This document shows positions 55,837 through 63,949 of a stretch of DNA of 64,000 nt, in pieces. Both the position numbers and the translations under genes were made by a program. The notes beneath the pieces are model-generated. The model was not told the DNA's origin. It ran no database searches and was given only the letters and a program-made list of their open reading frames with translations. The DNA comes from Burkholderia sp. IMCC1007 (GTDB taxonomy: Bacteria > Pseudomonadota > Gammaproteobacteria > Burkholderiales > Burkholderiaceae), in the NCBI RefSeq assembly GCF_027257875.1, contig NZ_JAPVQY010000027.1, positions 34,088 to 98,087 on the forward strand, read 5' to 3'. Within the stretch, counting starts at the first letter, position 1. Every line of letters begins with the position of its first letter.

Positions 55837-57009
55837 TTACAGGCGCGCGAGGCGTTCGAGTGCGGACGCGAGCGTGCTTTCCCGCTTGGCGAAGCAGAAG
55901 CGCACGACGCCCGATTCGTGCGGCTCGTGATAGAACGCCGACACCGGAATCGCGGCCACGCCGATCTCCGACGTGAGCCACTTCGAGAACTCGGCTTCGG
56001 GCAGGTCGCTGATCGCCGAATAGTCGACACACTGGAAGTACGTGCCCGTGCACGGCAGCAGCTTGAAGCGCGTGCGCTCGAGGCCGGCGCGGAAGAAGTC
56101 GCGCTTCTTCTGGTAGAAGTCGGGCAGCGTCAGGTACGGCGCCGGGTCGCGCAGATAGTCGGCGAGCCCGATCTGCATCGGCGTGTTCACCGTGAACACG
56201 TTGAATTGATGGACCTTGCGGAACTCCGCGGTCAGTGCGGCAGGCGCCGCGACATAGCCGACCTTCCAGCCCGTCACGTGGTAGGTCTTCCCGAAGCTCG
56301 ACACGATGAAGCTGCGCGCGGCGAGTTCGGGGTAGCGCGCGACGCTCTCGTGCCGTGCGCCGTCGTAGACCATGTGCTCGTAGACCTCGTCCGACAGGAT
56401 CAATACGTTGGTGCCGCGCACGATCTCCTCGAGCTTGCGCATGTCGGCCTCGCGCCACACGGTGCCGGTGGGGTTGTGCGGCGTGTTGATCATGATCATT
56501 CGCGTCTTCGGCGTGATCGCGGCGGCGAGCCGGTCGAACAGGATCGCGTAGTCGGGCGCCTCGAGCGTAACGAATACCGGCGTGCCGCCCGCGAGTTCGA
56601 TCGACGGCAGGTAGCTGTCGTAGGTCGGCTCGACGACGATCACTTCATCGCCCGGGTGCACCGCGCACAGGATGGCCGTCAGCAGCGCCTGCGTCGCACC
56701 GGCCGTCACCGTGATCTCGGTGGCCGGATCGTAGCGCCGGCCGTAGACCTGCGCGATCTTGTCCGCGATCGCGTCGCGCAACGGTGCGACCCCGGCCATC
56801 GGCGGATACTGGTTGTGACCGTTGCGCATCGCGGTCGCGACCGCGTCGACGATGCGCGGATCGCAGTCGAAATCGGGAAAGCCCTGGCCGAGGTTCACGG
56901 CGCCTTTCTCGGCGGCGAGCGCGCTCATGACCGTGAAGATCGTCGTGCCGACGTTCGGCAGGCGCGAGGGAAAAACGGGAGTCGTAGGCATGTCGGAAGG
57001 AGCGTTCAT
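55837..57009 (-). CDS. PLP-dependent aminotransferase (methionine aminotransferase type)
   Basis: A 390-residue fold-type I aminotransferase. G-F-P-D-F-D is near residue 45, N-T-P-H-N-P-T-G near 178 and the PLP lysine in S-F-G-K-T-Y-H-V-T-G-W-K near 242. The E-F-R-K-V-H-Q-F-N-V-F segment matches YbdL-like methionine/kynurenine aminotransferases, which reverse-transaminate ketomethiobutyrate. Starts 57009 and 56991 are both possible; neither has a clear ribosome site. It is transcribed after the PIN gene, 32 bp away. Confidence 0.87.
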   Translation of the reverse strand: MNAPSDMPTTPVFPSRLPNVGTTIFTVMSALAAEKGAVNLGQGFPDFDCDPRIVDAVATAMRNGHNQYPPMAGVAPLRDAIADKIAQVYGRRYDPATEITVTAGATQALLTAILCAVHPGDEVIVVEPTYDSYLPSIELAGGTPVFVTLEAPDYAILFDRLAAAITPKTRMIMINTPHNPTGTVWREADMRKLEEIVRGTNVLILSDEVYEHMVYDGARHESVARYPELAARSFIVSSFGKTYHVTGWKVGYVAAPAALTAEFRKVHQFNVFTVNTPMQIGLADYLRDPAPYLTLPDFYQKKRDFFRAGLERTRFKLLPCTGTYFQCVDYSAISDLPEAEFSKWLTSEIGVAAIPVSAFYHEPHESGVVRFCFAKRESTLASALERLARL

Positions 57010-57041
57010 CGATACGGTCGCAATCGGTGGCGCCAGGCGCG

Positions 57042-57545
57042 TCAGGCCGGCGTGGTGGTGTTGGTGTCGGCCGGCGCGTCGTCGAGCGCGCAGGCTTCGG
57101 TAAACGGGCCGGGTTGTGCGATCCGGAAGCCGAAGTCGCGGGCGGTGCGCTTCGCGAGCTTGAGCAGCGCACGGTCCTTCGATACGAGCCATTCGGCCTG
57201 TGCGGCGCGCGCAAGCTCGAGGAACTTCTGATCGTCGCGATCCTTGCACTTCGGCAGCGGCGGCGCGTCGGCGCCGACGGGCGGCGGCTCGACGAGGCTC
57301 GCCAGGCGGGCGACGGTCGCGAGTGCCGAGGCCTTGTCGACAGCGCGCGACTGGAACTGCGGATAGTCGAGCACGAGTTCGAGTTCGTTCAGGCAGCGGC
57401 CGTCGATCACGGCGGCCAGCGTGCCGCGTTCGAGTGCCGCCCGGATCGGGCGTGTGGCAGGGTCGTCGAATACGAGTATGTCGATCCAGACGTTCGAGTC
57501 GAGTACGACGCGATGTGCGGCGTGCGGGGCGAGGGAGCGGGTCAT
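57042..57545 (-). CDS. PIN domain protein (putative toxin-antitoxin toxin component)
   Basis: A 167-residue PIN-like nuclease of the COG1569 type. Acidic residues are visible in V-L-D-S-N-V-W-I-D (about 15-23), L-N-E-L-E-L-V (about 52-58) and K-D-R-D-D-Q-K-F-L-E-L-A (about 100-111), followed by S-K-D-R-A-L-L. No small antitoxin gene is adjacent; upstream is yaaA, divergent, and downstream the aminotransferase. A free-standing ribonuclease is as likely as a toxin. Confidence 0.8.
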   Translation of the reverse strand: MTRSLAPHAAHRVVLDSNVWIDILVFDDPATRPIRAALERGTLAAVIDGRCLNELELVLDYPQFQSRAVDKASALATVARLASLVEPPPVGADAPPLPKCKDRDDQKFLELARAAQAEWLVSKDRALLKLAKRTARDFGFRIAQPGPFTEACALDDAPADTNTTTPA

Positions 57546-57602
57546 TCGTTACAATCGGTGGTTTTCGTCTGACCGCAAGGCACGGCGTGCCAGCGAGCCT
57601 CT

Positions 57603-58385
57603 ATGATAATCGTTCTCTCTCCAGCCAAATCCCTCGACTACGATACGCCCGCGCACGTGCCGTCTTACACGAAGCCTGCATTCGTCGACGACGCGTCGGA
57701 ATTGATCGACGGCCTGCGCAAGCTGTCGCCGCAGGACATCGCGACGCTGATGGATATTTCCGATCCGCTCGCACGCCTGAACTTCCAGCGCTACGCCGAC
57801 TGGTCGCCGGTCTTCACGCCGGCGAATGCGAAGCAGGCGGTGCTCGCATTCAACGGCGACGTGTACGAAGGGTTCGACGCGAAATCGCTGTCGGCCGCCG
57901 ATCTCGACTACGCGCAGCAGCACGTGCGCGTGCTGTCGGGCCTGTACGGGCTGCTGCGTCCGCTCGACCTGCTGCAGCCGTACCGGCTCGAGATGGGCAC
58001 CCGTTTCGCGAATGCGCGCGGCAAGGATCTGTATGCGTTCTGGGGCGACCGGATCACGCGCGCGCTCAACGAGCAGCTCGACGCGCGCACCGGTGCCGCG
58101 CGCGTGCTGATCAACTGTGCGTCGACCGAGTACTTCAAGTCGGTCAAGCCGAAACTGCTGGCCGCGCCCGTCGTTACGCCGGTATTCGAGGACTGGAAGG
58201 GCGGCCGCTACAAGATCATCAGCTTTCACGCGAAGCGCGCACGCGGCCTGATGGCGCGCTATATCGTCGAGCATCGCATCGCCGACCCGGCGGCGCTGAA
58301 GGATTTCGCGGTGGAAGGGTACGCGTTCGATGCAGCTGCATCGAACGATTCGACTTACGTATATCGCCGGCGAATCGGCGAGTGA
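57603..58385 (+). CDS. yaaA: Peroxide stress protein YaaA (DUF328)
   Basis: A 260-residue YaaA. It begins [13 protein letters not shown], contains the core [10 protein letters not shown] and [12 protein letters not shown], and has [12 protein letters not shown] near the end. The family lowers intracellular free iron and limits oxidative DNA damage under peroxide. A 57-bp gap separates it from the divergent PIN gene. Confidence 0.93.
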   Translation: MIIVLSPAKSLDYDTPAHVPSYTKPAFVDDASELIDGLRKLSPQDIATLMDISDPLARLNFQRYADWSPVFTPANAKQAVLAFNGDVYEGFDAKSLSAADLDYAQQHVRVLSGLYGLLRPLDLLQPYRLEMGTRFANARGKDLYAFWGDRITRALNEQLDARTGAARVLINCASTEYFKSVKPKLLAAPVVTPVFEDWKGGRYKIISFHAKRARGLMARYIVEHRIADPAALKDFAVEGYAFDAAASNDSTYVYRRRIGE

Positions 58386-58470
58386 CCGTGCCGGCCGTTC
58401 ACGAGACGGCCGGCGCATGCATGCGGCCGGACAGGCGGCAAACAGTCCGTTGCGGTCGCGCTTTGCGGGC

Positions 58471-58500
58471 CCAGAGTAAGTGCTGAAGCACTCACTCTGG
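58471..58500. promoter_or_regulatory. 30-bp near-perfect dyad upstream of the carboxypeptidase gene
   Basis: CCAGAGT (58471-58477) is complementary to ACTCTGG (58494-58500), and inside it AGTGCT (58479-58484) to AGCACT (58487-58492), around a central GA with one mismatched pair. It sits about 18 bp before the ATG and just ahead of the Shine-Dalgarno. It could be an operator or an RNA hairpin controlling translation. Confidence 0.55.
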
Positions 58501-58518
58501 TCTCAACTGGAGAGACAG

Positions 58519-59673
58519 ATGACCCTTTCTATCACCAGCAATTTCGACGCGGGCGCAATCGACGTCGTGTCGTGCGACAGCCCGGACGCGATCCGACTGC
58601 GCGTGCGCGGCGACAGCCGCTCGGAATTCGCGCAGTGGTTCTACTATCGTGTGACGGGCGCGCGCGGCGAGCGCTGCGTGATGTCGTTCGAGAATGCGGC
58701 CGAGTGCGCGTATCCGTCCGGATGGCGCAACTACAGCGCAGTCGCGAGCTACGACCGGGTCGACTGGTTCCGCGTGCCGACGACGTTCGACGGCAAGACG
58801 ATGACCATCGACCATACGCCCGAATTCGACAGCATCTACTACGCGTATTTCGAGCCGTATTCGGAAGAGCGTCATGCGGCGTTTCTCGGCGCGGTTCAGC
58901 AGTTGCCGCAGGCGAGCGTCGTCGAACTGGGGCGCACGGTCGAAGGCCGTCCGATGTCGCTGCTGACGCTCGGCACGCCGGAGGTCGACGTCGCGCCGAA
59001 GAAGAAGGTGTGGATCATCGCACGGCAGCATCCCGGCGAGACGATGGCCGAGTGGTTCGTCGAAGGGCTCGTCAAGCGCCTGGCCGGGTGGGGCGACTGG
59101 GCGGGCGATCCGGTGGCGCGCAAGCTCTACGACCGCGCGACGTTCTACATCGTCCCGAACATGAATCCGGACGGCAGCGTGCATGGCAACCTGCGCACCA
59201 ATGCGGCGGGTGCGAACCTGAACCGCGAGTGGATGGAGCCCGACGCCGAGCGCAGTCCCGAGGTGCTGGCCGTGCGCGACGCAATCCATGCGATCGGCTG
59301 CGACATGTTCTTCGACATTCACGGCGACGAGGATCTGCCGTATGTGTTCGTCGCCGGTTCGGAGATGCTGCCGAGTTTCACCGAGCAGCAACGCAAGGAG
59401 CAGACCGCATTCATCGAAGCATTCAAGGTCGCGAGCCCGGACTTCCAGACCGAGCATGGTTATGCGGCGAGCAAGTACAAGGAAGATGCGCTCAAGCTCG
59501 CATCGAAGTACATCGGTCATCAGTTCGGCTGCCTGTCGCTGACGCTCGAAATGCCGTTCAAGGACAACGCGAACCTGCCCGACGAACGCGTCGGCTGGAA
59601 CGGCGAGCGTAGCGCCGCGCTCGGTGCGGCCATGCTGGCGGCGATCCTCGTGCACATCGAGAAGTTCGCGTAA
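58519..59673 (+). CDS. M14 family metallocarboxypeptidase (cytosolic type)
   Basis: A 384-residue protein with an N-terminal beta-domain (residues 1-115) and an M14 carboxypeptidase domain. Zinc ligands are R-Q-H-P-G-E-T (His and Glu, about 177-183) and F-D-I-H-G-D-E (His, about 270). N-P-D-G-S and N-L-N-R-E-W line the substrate pocket, and the catalytic Glu is in L-T-L-E-M-P-F near 344. It resembles cytosolic carboxypeptidases. ATG 58519 has GGAGA upstream; the earlier frame start at 58480 would include the dyad. Confidence 0.88.
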   Translation: MTLSITSNFDAGAIDVVSCDSPDAIRLRVRGDSRSEFAQWFYYRVTGARGERCVMSFENAAECAYPSGWRNYSAVASYDRVDWFRVPTTFDGKTMTIDHTPEFDSIYYAYFEPYSEERHAAFLGAVQQLPQASVVELGRTVEGRPMSLLTLGTPEVDVAPKKKVWIIARQHPGETMAEWFVEGLVKRLAGWGDWAGDPVARKLYDRATFYIVPNMNPDGSVHGNLRTNAAGANLNREWMEPDAERSPEVLAVRDAIHAIGCDMFFDIHGDEDLPYVFVAGSEMLPSFTEQQRKEQTAFIEAFKVASPDFQTEHGYAASKYKEDALKLASKYIGHQFGCLSLTLEMPFKDNANLPDERVGWNGERSAALGAAMLAAILVHIEKFA

Positions 59674-59693
59674 GCGCGCTGTCGTCGAAATGA

Positions 59694-59728
59694 AAAAGGC
59701 CGGGGCATCATCCGATGCCCCGGCCTTT
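59694..59728. terminator. Bidirectional terminator between convergent genes
   Basis: AGGCCGGGGCATC (59697-59709) pairs with GATGCCCCGGCCT (59714-59726) around ATCC, with an A-run on the left and Ts on the right. It serves the carboxypeptidase and the convergent Lys-rich protein gene. Confidence 0.85.
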
Positions 59729-59756
59729 GTGCTTCTGTCGTTGCCGCTTCGTCGTA

Positions 59757-60374
59757 TCAGGCGCTCTTCGCGGTTCTCTTCTTCACGACTTTCTTCTGGC
59801 CGCCTGACTTCTTCGTTGCAACGGCCTTCTTGCCGGTGCGGCCGGTTGCCTTGACCTTGCCGCGGTGCGATTTACCCTTGAATTTCTTCGTCGACGACGA
59901 CGGGCGTTCAACGCGCGGCTTCAGCGGCGGAACGGGGTCGTTCCAGCTGAACGCGAGCATTTGCTGGCCCACATAGCCGCAGCGGAACTTCAGCGGTGTC
60001 GGATCGCTGCCGTCGCTATGGATGCCGAGGCCATTCACGGTAACGATGTTGTCCACCTTCACGCGCTGCTTGCCCTGATCGAACGAGTCGTTCCACGGCG
60101 TGATCGTTGCGTTGCCGCTTTCGAATGCGTTCGGCGCGAAGTCGACACGATCGAAGGCCGACGACGTGCTGGCGATGAAGCTGCCGTGCGCCGCACAATC
60201 GGCGACGATCGGGTCGGCATGCATCTCGTTGACGAATTTGTTGATCAGTTCGGAGCGCTGGTCGAGGAGGTCGGCGAATACCGGTGCCGGAAGCGCAAGC
60301 GACAGGCCCGCGACACAGGCCGCCAGCTTGCCGAGCGCTCGGAAAAACCGGAGCGAGGCAGGAGAGCTGTCCAT
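59757..60374 (-). CDS. Secreted Lys-rich protein (BspC-like, unknown function)
   Basis: A 205-residue exported protein. A signal peptide of about 34 residues ends P-V-F-A. A conserved core follows, with Cys in V-A-D-C-A-A-H and F-R-C-G-Y-V. The last 55 residues are very Lys/Arg/Gly-rich, repetitive and histone-like. It resembles Burkholderia proteins I recall being labelled BspC domain, but I give no function. Start choice 60374 versus 60404 is uncertain; neither has a good Shine-Dalgarno. Confidence 0.65.
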   Translation of the reverse strand: MDSSPASLRFFRALGKLAACVAGLSLALPAPVFADLLDQRSELINKFVNEMHADPIVADCAAHGSFIASTSSAFDRVDFAPNAFESGNATITPWNDSFDQGKQRVKVDNIVTVNGLGIHSDGSDPTPLKFRCGYVGQQMLAFSWNDPVPPLKPRVERPSSSTKKFKGKSHRGKVKATGRTGKKAVATKKSGGQKKVVKKRTAKSA

Positions 60375-60543
60375 CTGGTTATTGGTGAGGAGCGAATGAG
60401 GCATCGGGCAGGTATAGATGCCCGATGGAGAACAGGAGTTCAATCTTAGCGTAAAAAAGATGTGCGGCAGTAGACGCCGCACTCTGCCGCACTGCGGGAG
60501 ACGGGCGCAGCACGTGTTGCTCGCACTGCGACACGTAGCGCAC

Positions 60544-61218
60544 TCACGCGCGCGGACCGCCGAGACGATAGCGCCGAACGTCGAACGTCGTGACCCATGC
60601 CGGGCGATATACCGCGATGAGCGCGGTCGCCATGCCGGTGAACCAGGCTTCGCCCAGCGCGAGCAGCGCAGTGTTCAGCAGATAGCCGGACGGAATCACG
60701 ACGGGCACGCCGTCCGCGAGCGCGAGTTGCACGCCGGCGGCGGCCGCGGCGACCGCGATGATCGCGATGGCCGGCGACAGAAATCCCTGGCCGGTAATGA
60801 ACGACGCGAGGTTATGCGGCAGCCATGCGATGGCAGCGCGCTGCAGCAGTGCGGACACGCCGACCGGTAGCGCGCCGTAGACCAGATAAGTGAGCCCGAT
60901 GCCCTGCCACGGCGCATCGAAGACGATCGCGGCGACGGCCGTGACCGCAGCCATCCCGAGCAGCGCGAGCGTCCAGTCGAACAGTGTGACGAGCAGCGTC
61001 GCGCCGAGCAGATGCATGACGATGCCGTCCTCGAGCCACGCATTCGAGGCCCAGAGAACCGTGATCGCGGTGACGAGCGCGAGCCACACGTGCTGGAGCG
61101 TTGCGTCCTGCAGTCGGACGAACGGGCGCTTCCAGATCGCGAGCGCGAGCAGCGCCACGGCGACGATCCAGCCACCGACGCCAACCCAGAACGGAAGCGG
61201 TGTGAAGAGAAAACCCAT
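60544..61218 (-). CDS. Energy-coupling factor permease, CbiM-like
   Basis: A 224-residue membrane protein with six or seven helices and the CbiM/NikM-like arrangement (H-L-L-G-A-T-L-L, T-Y-L-V-Y-G-A-L-P-V). The family imports Co or Ni together with an ATPase and a transmembrane component. No partner genes or cobalamin riboswitch are nearby. It may couple to partners elsewhere or act alone; the metal is not identifiable. Confidence 0.65.
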   Translation of the reverse strand: MGFLFTPLPFWVGVGGWIVAVALLALAIWKRPFVRLQDATLQHVWLALVTAITVLWASNAWLEDGIVMHLLGATLLVTLFDWTLALLGMAAVTAVAAIVFDAPWQGIGLTYLVYGALPVGVSALLQRAAIAWLPHNLASFITGQGFLSPAIAIIAVAAAAAGVQLALADGVPVVIPSGYLLNTALLALGEAWFTGMATALIAVYRPAWVTTFDVRRYRLGGPRA

Positions 61219-61288
61219 GCGTTCATATTACTCGTTGAGCATCAAAGGTGGGAATCCGGACACGCCGACCGTCGCAATATCGATACGA

Positions 61289-62125
61289 CTAGCGTTCGCG
61301 CCGGAACCGTGGCGTGGGCTCGGCCGCGAGCGGCAAATCCGGCGCGCCTGCGCTCGCCGCAGGCAACGGGTACGGACGATTCTTCCGTTGCGCACGCAGC
61401 GGAACCGGGCCGCGCTCGCCGATGACGGGCTTGCATGCGCGATCGCGGTTCGCCAGCAGTACCTCGAGGTGCGGCGACAGCCAGCCGTTGTAGATCGCGA
61501 CCGCGGCCGCGCGGTTTGCCGCACCGAGCTGCTGGAAGATGCTGGCGAGGTGGATTTTCACCGTGCCTTCGCTGATGCCGAGCGTACGGGCGATCATCTT
61601 GTTGGTACTGCCCATATGAACAAAGCGCATGATCTGCGCCTGCCTTGGCGACAGCAGGCCGGTTGGCGGGCGGCGCGGCAGCGATCCGGCGAGCGTCTGG
61701 AAATGGGCGTCGTGGCGTGCTGCCGCTGCGGACGGCAACAGGCTGAGCGCGATGGGCGGAATGTAATGACCGCCCAGCATCACCATTTCGAGGGCGCGCA
61801 CGATCAGGTGCGGTCGGGTCGAGTGCGGGATCACGCCCGCGACGCCATAGTTGAAGAAGCGCTGGATGGCTTCCGGCGTGGATTCGTCGATCAGTACCGC
61901 GGCCGGCGTCGGCGAGCAGGCGCTGCAGAGCGCCTGGATTTCGCTGAGCCGGCCGACGTCCGGCCAGTTGATCGCCACGAGGTCGAAACGCTGGGTACGC
62001 AGCAGCCGGCGCGCCTGGAAACCGTCGGGTGCATCGTTGATGCTGGCGTGACGGTCGATTTGCCGCAGCAAGGCCTTCAGTCCGTCACGCCGCTCGGCGT
62101 CTGAGTTCAACACCAGGAACCGCAT
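61289..62125 (-). CDS. LuxR/NarL-type response regulator with degenerate receiver
   Basis: A 278-residue regulator. Residues 1-120 have a receiver fold but lack key residues: the phospho-acceptor is Asn53 (A-I-N-W) in place of Asp, the acidic pair is N-S-D instead of D-D, and the conserved Lys of beta-5 is missing. The LuxR-type helix-turn-helix is at about 155-215 (L-S-P-R-Q-A-Q-I-M-R, T-N-K-M-I-A-R-T-L-G-I-S-E-G-T-V-K-I-H). A 50-residue Arg/Pro-rich tail follows. ATG 62125 has a strong TAGGAGGT upstream. Confidence 0.85.
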   Translation of the reverse strand: MRFLVLNSDAERRDGLKALLRQIDRHASINDAPDGFQARRLLRTQRFDLVAINWPDVGRLSEIQALCSACSPTPAAVLIDESTPEAIQRFFNYGVAGVIPHSTRPHLIVRALEMVMLGGHYIPPIALSLLPSAAAARHDAHFQTLAGSLPRRPPTGLLSPRQAQIMRFVHMGSTNKMIARTLGISEGTVKIHLASIFQQLGAANRAAAVAIYNGWLSPHLEVLLANRDRACKPVIGERGPVPLRAQRKNRPYPLPAASAGAPDLPLAAEPTPRFRRER

Positions 62126-62266
62126 ATTCAACCTCCTAAGATGAGTCATTGAGATGCCGTCGGCATGCCGTGGGCCCCGATAATGACAAAGACCTTACAC
62201 GATGTCTCCTTGGCTGAAAGGCTTAGGAAAAGTCTGAAAAACTGCGACGCCGGAAATCCGGGCGAG

Positions 62267-62301
62267 AAAAAAGCCGCTCCGGATGGAACCGGGAGCGGCT
62301 T
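62267..62301 (-). terminator. Intrinsic terminator after the DUF2863 gene
   Basis: On the minus strand AAGCCGCTCC (62301-62292) pairs with GGAGCGGCTT (62280-62271), followed by TTTTTTCTC. It lies 35 bp past the DUF2863 stop. Confidence 0.85.
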
Positions 62302-62335
62302 CGTGCGGGCAGGCGGTGCAGGCCTGCGGGGTCGA

Positions 62336-63553
62336 TCAGTGAAAGTGCGGCTGCGCGGGGGACGCGTCTTCCGGCATTTCCGCGTGGACGATTTCACCGA
62401 GCGGATCGGCGTAGAGCGGCACGCCGCAGTCGTCGCAGTACTCGGGTTCGAAGCGGCCAGCGTGCCGCCGGACGTCGGTTACACCGCATTCCTTCAGCAG
62501 ACTCACGATTTCTTCGAGCGGCCCTTCGATCGGTGCTTCGCCTTCGAGCGTTGCGCTGTCGATCGACACGTCGCCGTTCTCGCGGCCGTAGAGCGGCCAC
62601 ACGACACCGTAGATCACGTCGTTGCTGGCGCGGCGCGTGAAGCCGACGCGATACTCGTCGATCCGCCGTTCACCGAAGCCGGCGACCACGGCGCGCAGTT
62701 CCTGCGGCGCTGCACCAAGTGTGTCGAAAAGATAACGGATGGCCGTTTTGACGGTGTGCGGACGAATCCGTTCGTCCGCATCGCGGCAGGCCGAATAGTA
62801 CGCGTCCGGAAGCAGGCATTCGAACTCGCAGCCGGGGAGGGCGACCGACAGGTTCGGGCCGCCCTGGGCGGTCCACTGCTCGAGGCACTGGCCGCGTTCG
62901 ATCCGGTTGCCGTGCTCTTCTTCCTGCCAGCGGAACAGCGGCGCGCCGGCCGGTGCGGCGACGACGGCGAGCAGAAAGCGCGGGTCGGCCAGAATCGGCG
63001 ACGTTTCGGGCAGGTCGCCGAAGCTCAGCTTCGCGGCATGCTGACCGATCGCCGCATGCGCGAGCTGCTGCGCGAGCCGGTAAGTTTCGACGTGGTGCCG
63101 CGGCAACTGGTCGATGCTGTACAGGAACGGAGCGAGTCCGACGAGCGTGCCGTCGGCGAGCACGTGCGCCTGCAGCTGGGTGCGCAGCGCATCGGCGACG
63201 TCGCCCTTCAGCGGGCCCGACGGAATCATGTAGCGCGTCCAGGCGAGCACGGGGACAGCGACCAGCAGCGCATCGTACGGTTGGCCGTCGTGCTCGATCA
63301 CCATCGATTCGCTGTGCGTTTCCGCCATATCGGCAAGCGCGCCGTAGGCATCGGGATGATTCTGCTGCAGATGGTCGAGTGCGGCATCGAGCGTGGTCTG
63401 GTTGCCGTTGCGCACGATCTTGGCAAGCAGCGCGTCGAGTTTCGCTTCCCAGAAGCGATCCTCGATGCGGCTGCCCGAGGCGAAGAGCGCGAGCGACAGG
63501 CCGACCAGTTTGTCGGCGTCGGGGGGGAGGCGTTTGGCGATTCGCTGGCGCAT
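62336..63553 (-). CDS. DUF2863 family protein
   Basis: A 405-residue protein recognised as DUF2863, a family of beta-proteobacteria without known function. Visible are an N-terminal helical region, a central mixed domain, and a C-terminal C-D-D-C-G motif (about residues 380-384) suggesting metal binding. The start M-R-Q-R-I-A-K-R is chosen; the in-frame extension to 63634 lies in the rRNA-promoter side gap and lacks similarity. Confidence 0.85.
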   Translation of the reverse strand: MRQRIAKRLPPDADKLVGLSLALFASGSRIEDRFWEAKLDALLAKIVRNGNQTTLDAALDHLQQNHPDAYGALADMAETHSESMVIEHDGQPYDALLVAVPVLAWTRYMIPSGPLKGDVADALRTQLQAHVLADGTLVGLAPFLYSIDQLPRHHVETYRLAQQLAHAAIGQHAAKLSFGDLPETSPILADPRFLLAVVAAPAGAPLFRWQEEEHGNRIERGQCLEQWTAQGGPNLSVALPGCEFECLLPDAYYSACRDADERIRPHTVKTAIRYLFDTLGAAPQELRAVVAGFGERRIDEYRVGFTRRASNDVIYGVVWPLYGRENGDVSIDSATLEGEAPIEGPLEEIVSLLKECGVTDVRRHAGRFEPEYCDDCGVPLYADPLGEIVHAEMPEDASPAQPHFH

Positions 63554-63683
63554 ATTAAATACGTATAGAAAGAGGCGAAGAACCTCACATTCTAGTCCGT
63601 TCTTTGCACCATAAGCGCTGTCGTGCGCGGGCATGGCCGGAAGGCCGAAACGAGGGTCATTGAAAAAAATGCAGCGAAACCCC

Positions 63684-63712
63684 TTGCGCGATCAGCGGGC
63701 GGTGCTTAGAAT
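63684..63712 (+). promoter_or_regulatory. First rRNA operon promoter (P1)
   Basis: TTGCGC (63684-63689), 17 bp, TAGAAT (63707-63712). An A-rich stretch directly upstream (63661-63682) could be an UP element. Confidence 0.55.
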
Positions 63713-63845
63713 CACGCCTCTTTCGCGCTAACGGAAACGCAGCGCGGGAGAGAAGAAGGGAAGCGGTGCGGTCGAGGTTGCTGTCGAGCCTTGGCGCACA
63801 AGGTGTTGAACCCCAACCGTCGCAACGAAGTAGTTCAAAAAGTTG

Positions 63846-63874
63846 TTGACGAGTTGAAAAAGACGGTTCATAAT
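63846..63874 (+). promoter_or_regulatory. Second rRNA operon promoter (P2)
   Basis: TTGACG (63846-63851), 17 bp, CATAAT (63869-63874), with an A-rich upstream region. The predicted start is near 63881. Tandem rrn promoters are common in proteobacteria. Confidence 0.65.
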
Positions 63875-63903
63875 CTCGCTTCTCTGCTGCTGAAAACGCA
63901 GCG

Positions 63904-63931
63904 CTGCTGAGAAACGCGAAGTTTCTCGCAG
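63904..63931 (+). promoter_or_regulatory. boxB-like hairpin of the rrn leader
   Basis: GAGAAAC (63909-63915) pairs with GTTTCTC (63921-63927), loop GCGAA, extended by CTGC/GCAG with a bulge. It lies a few bases before boxA, as expected for a Nus-dependent antitermination site. Confidence 0.6.
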
Positions 63932-63934
63932 ACA

Positions 63935-63949
63935 TGTTCTTTAAAAATT
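63935..63949 (+). promoter_or_regulatory. boxA of the rrn antitermination site
   Basis: TGTTCTTTAAAAATT matches the boxA consensus bound by NusB/S10. The window ends 50 bases further on inside the leader; the 16S rRNA gene is expected just beyond. Confidence 0.7.

Noticed and set aside
63657..63935. A 92-codon minus-strand frame near the window end
   Set aside because: It lies across both rRNA promoters and the boxB region and has no protein similarity.
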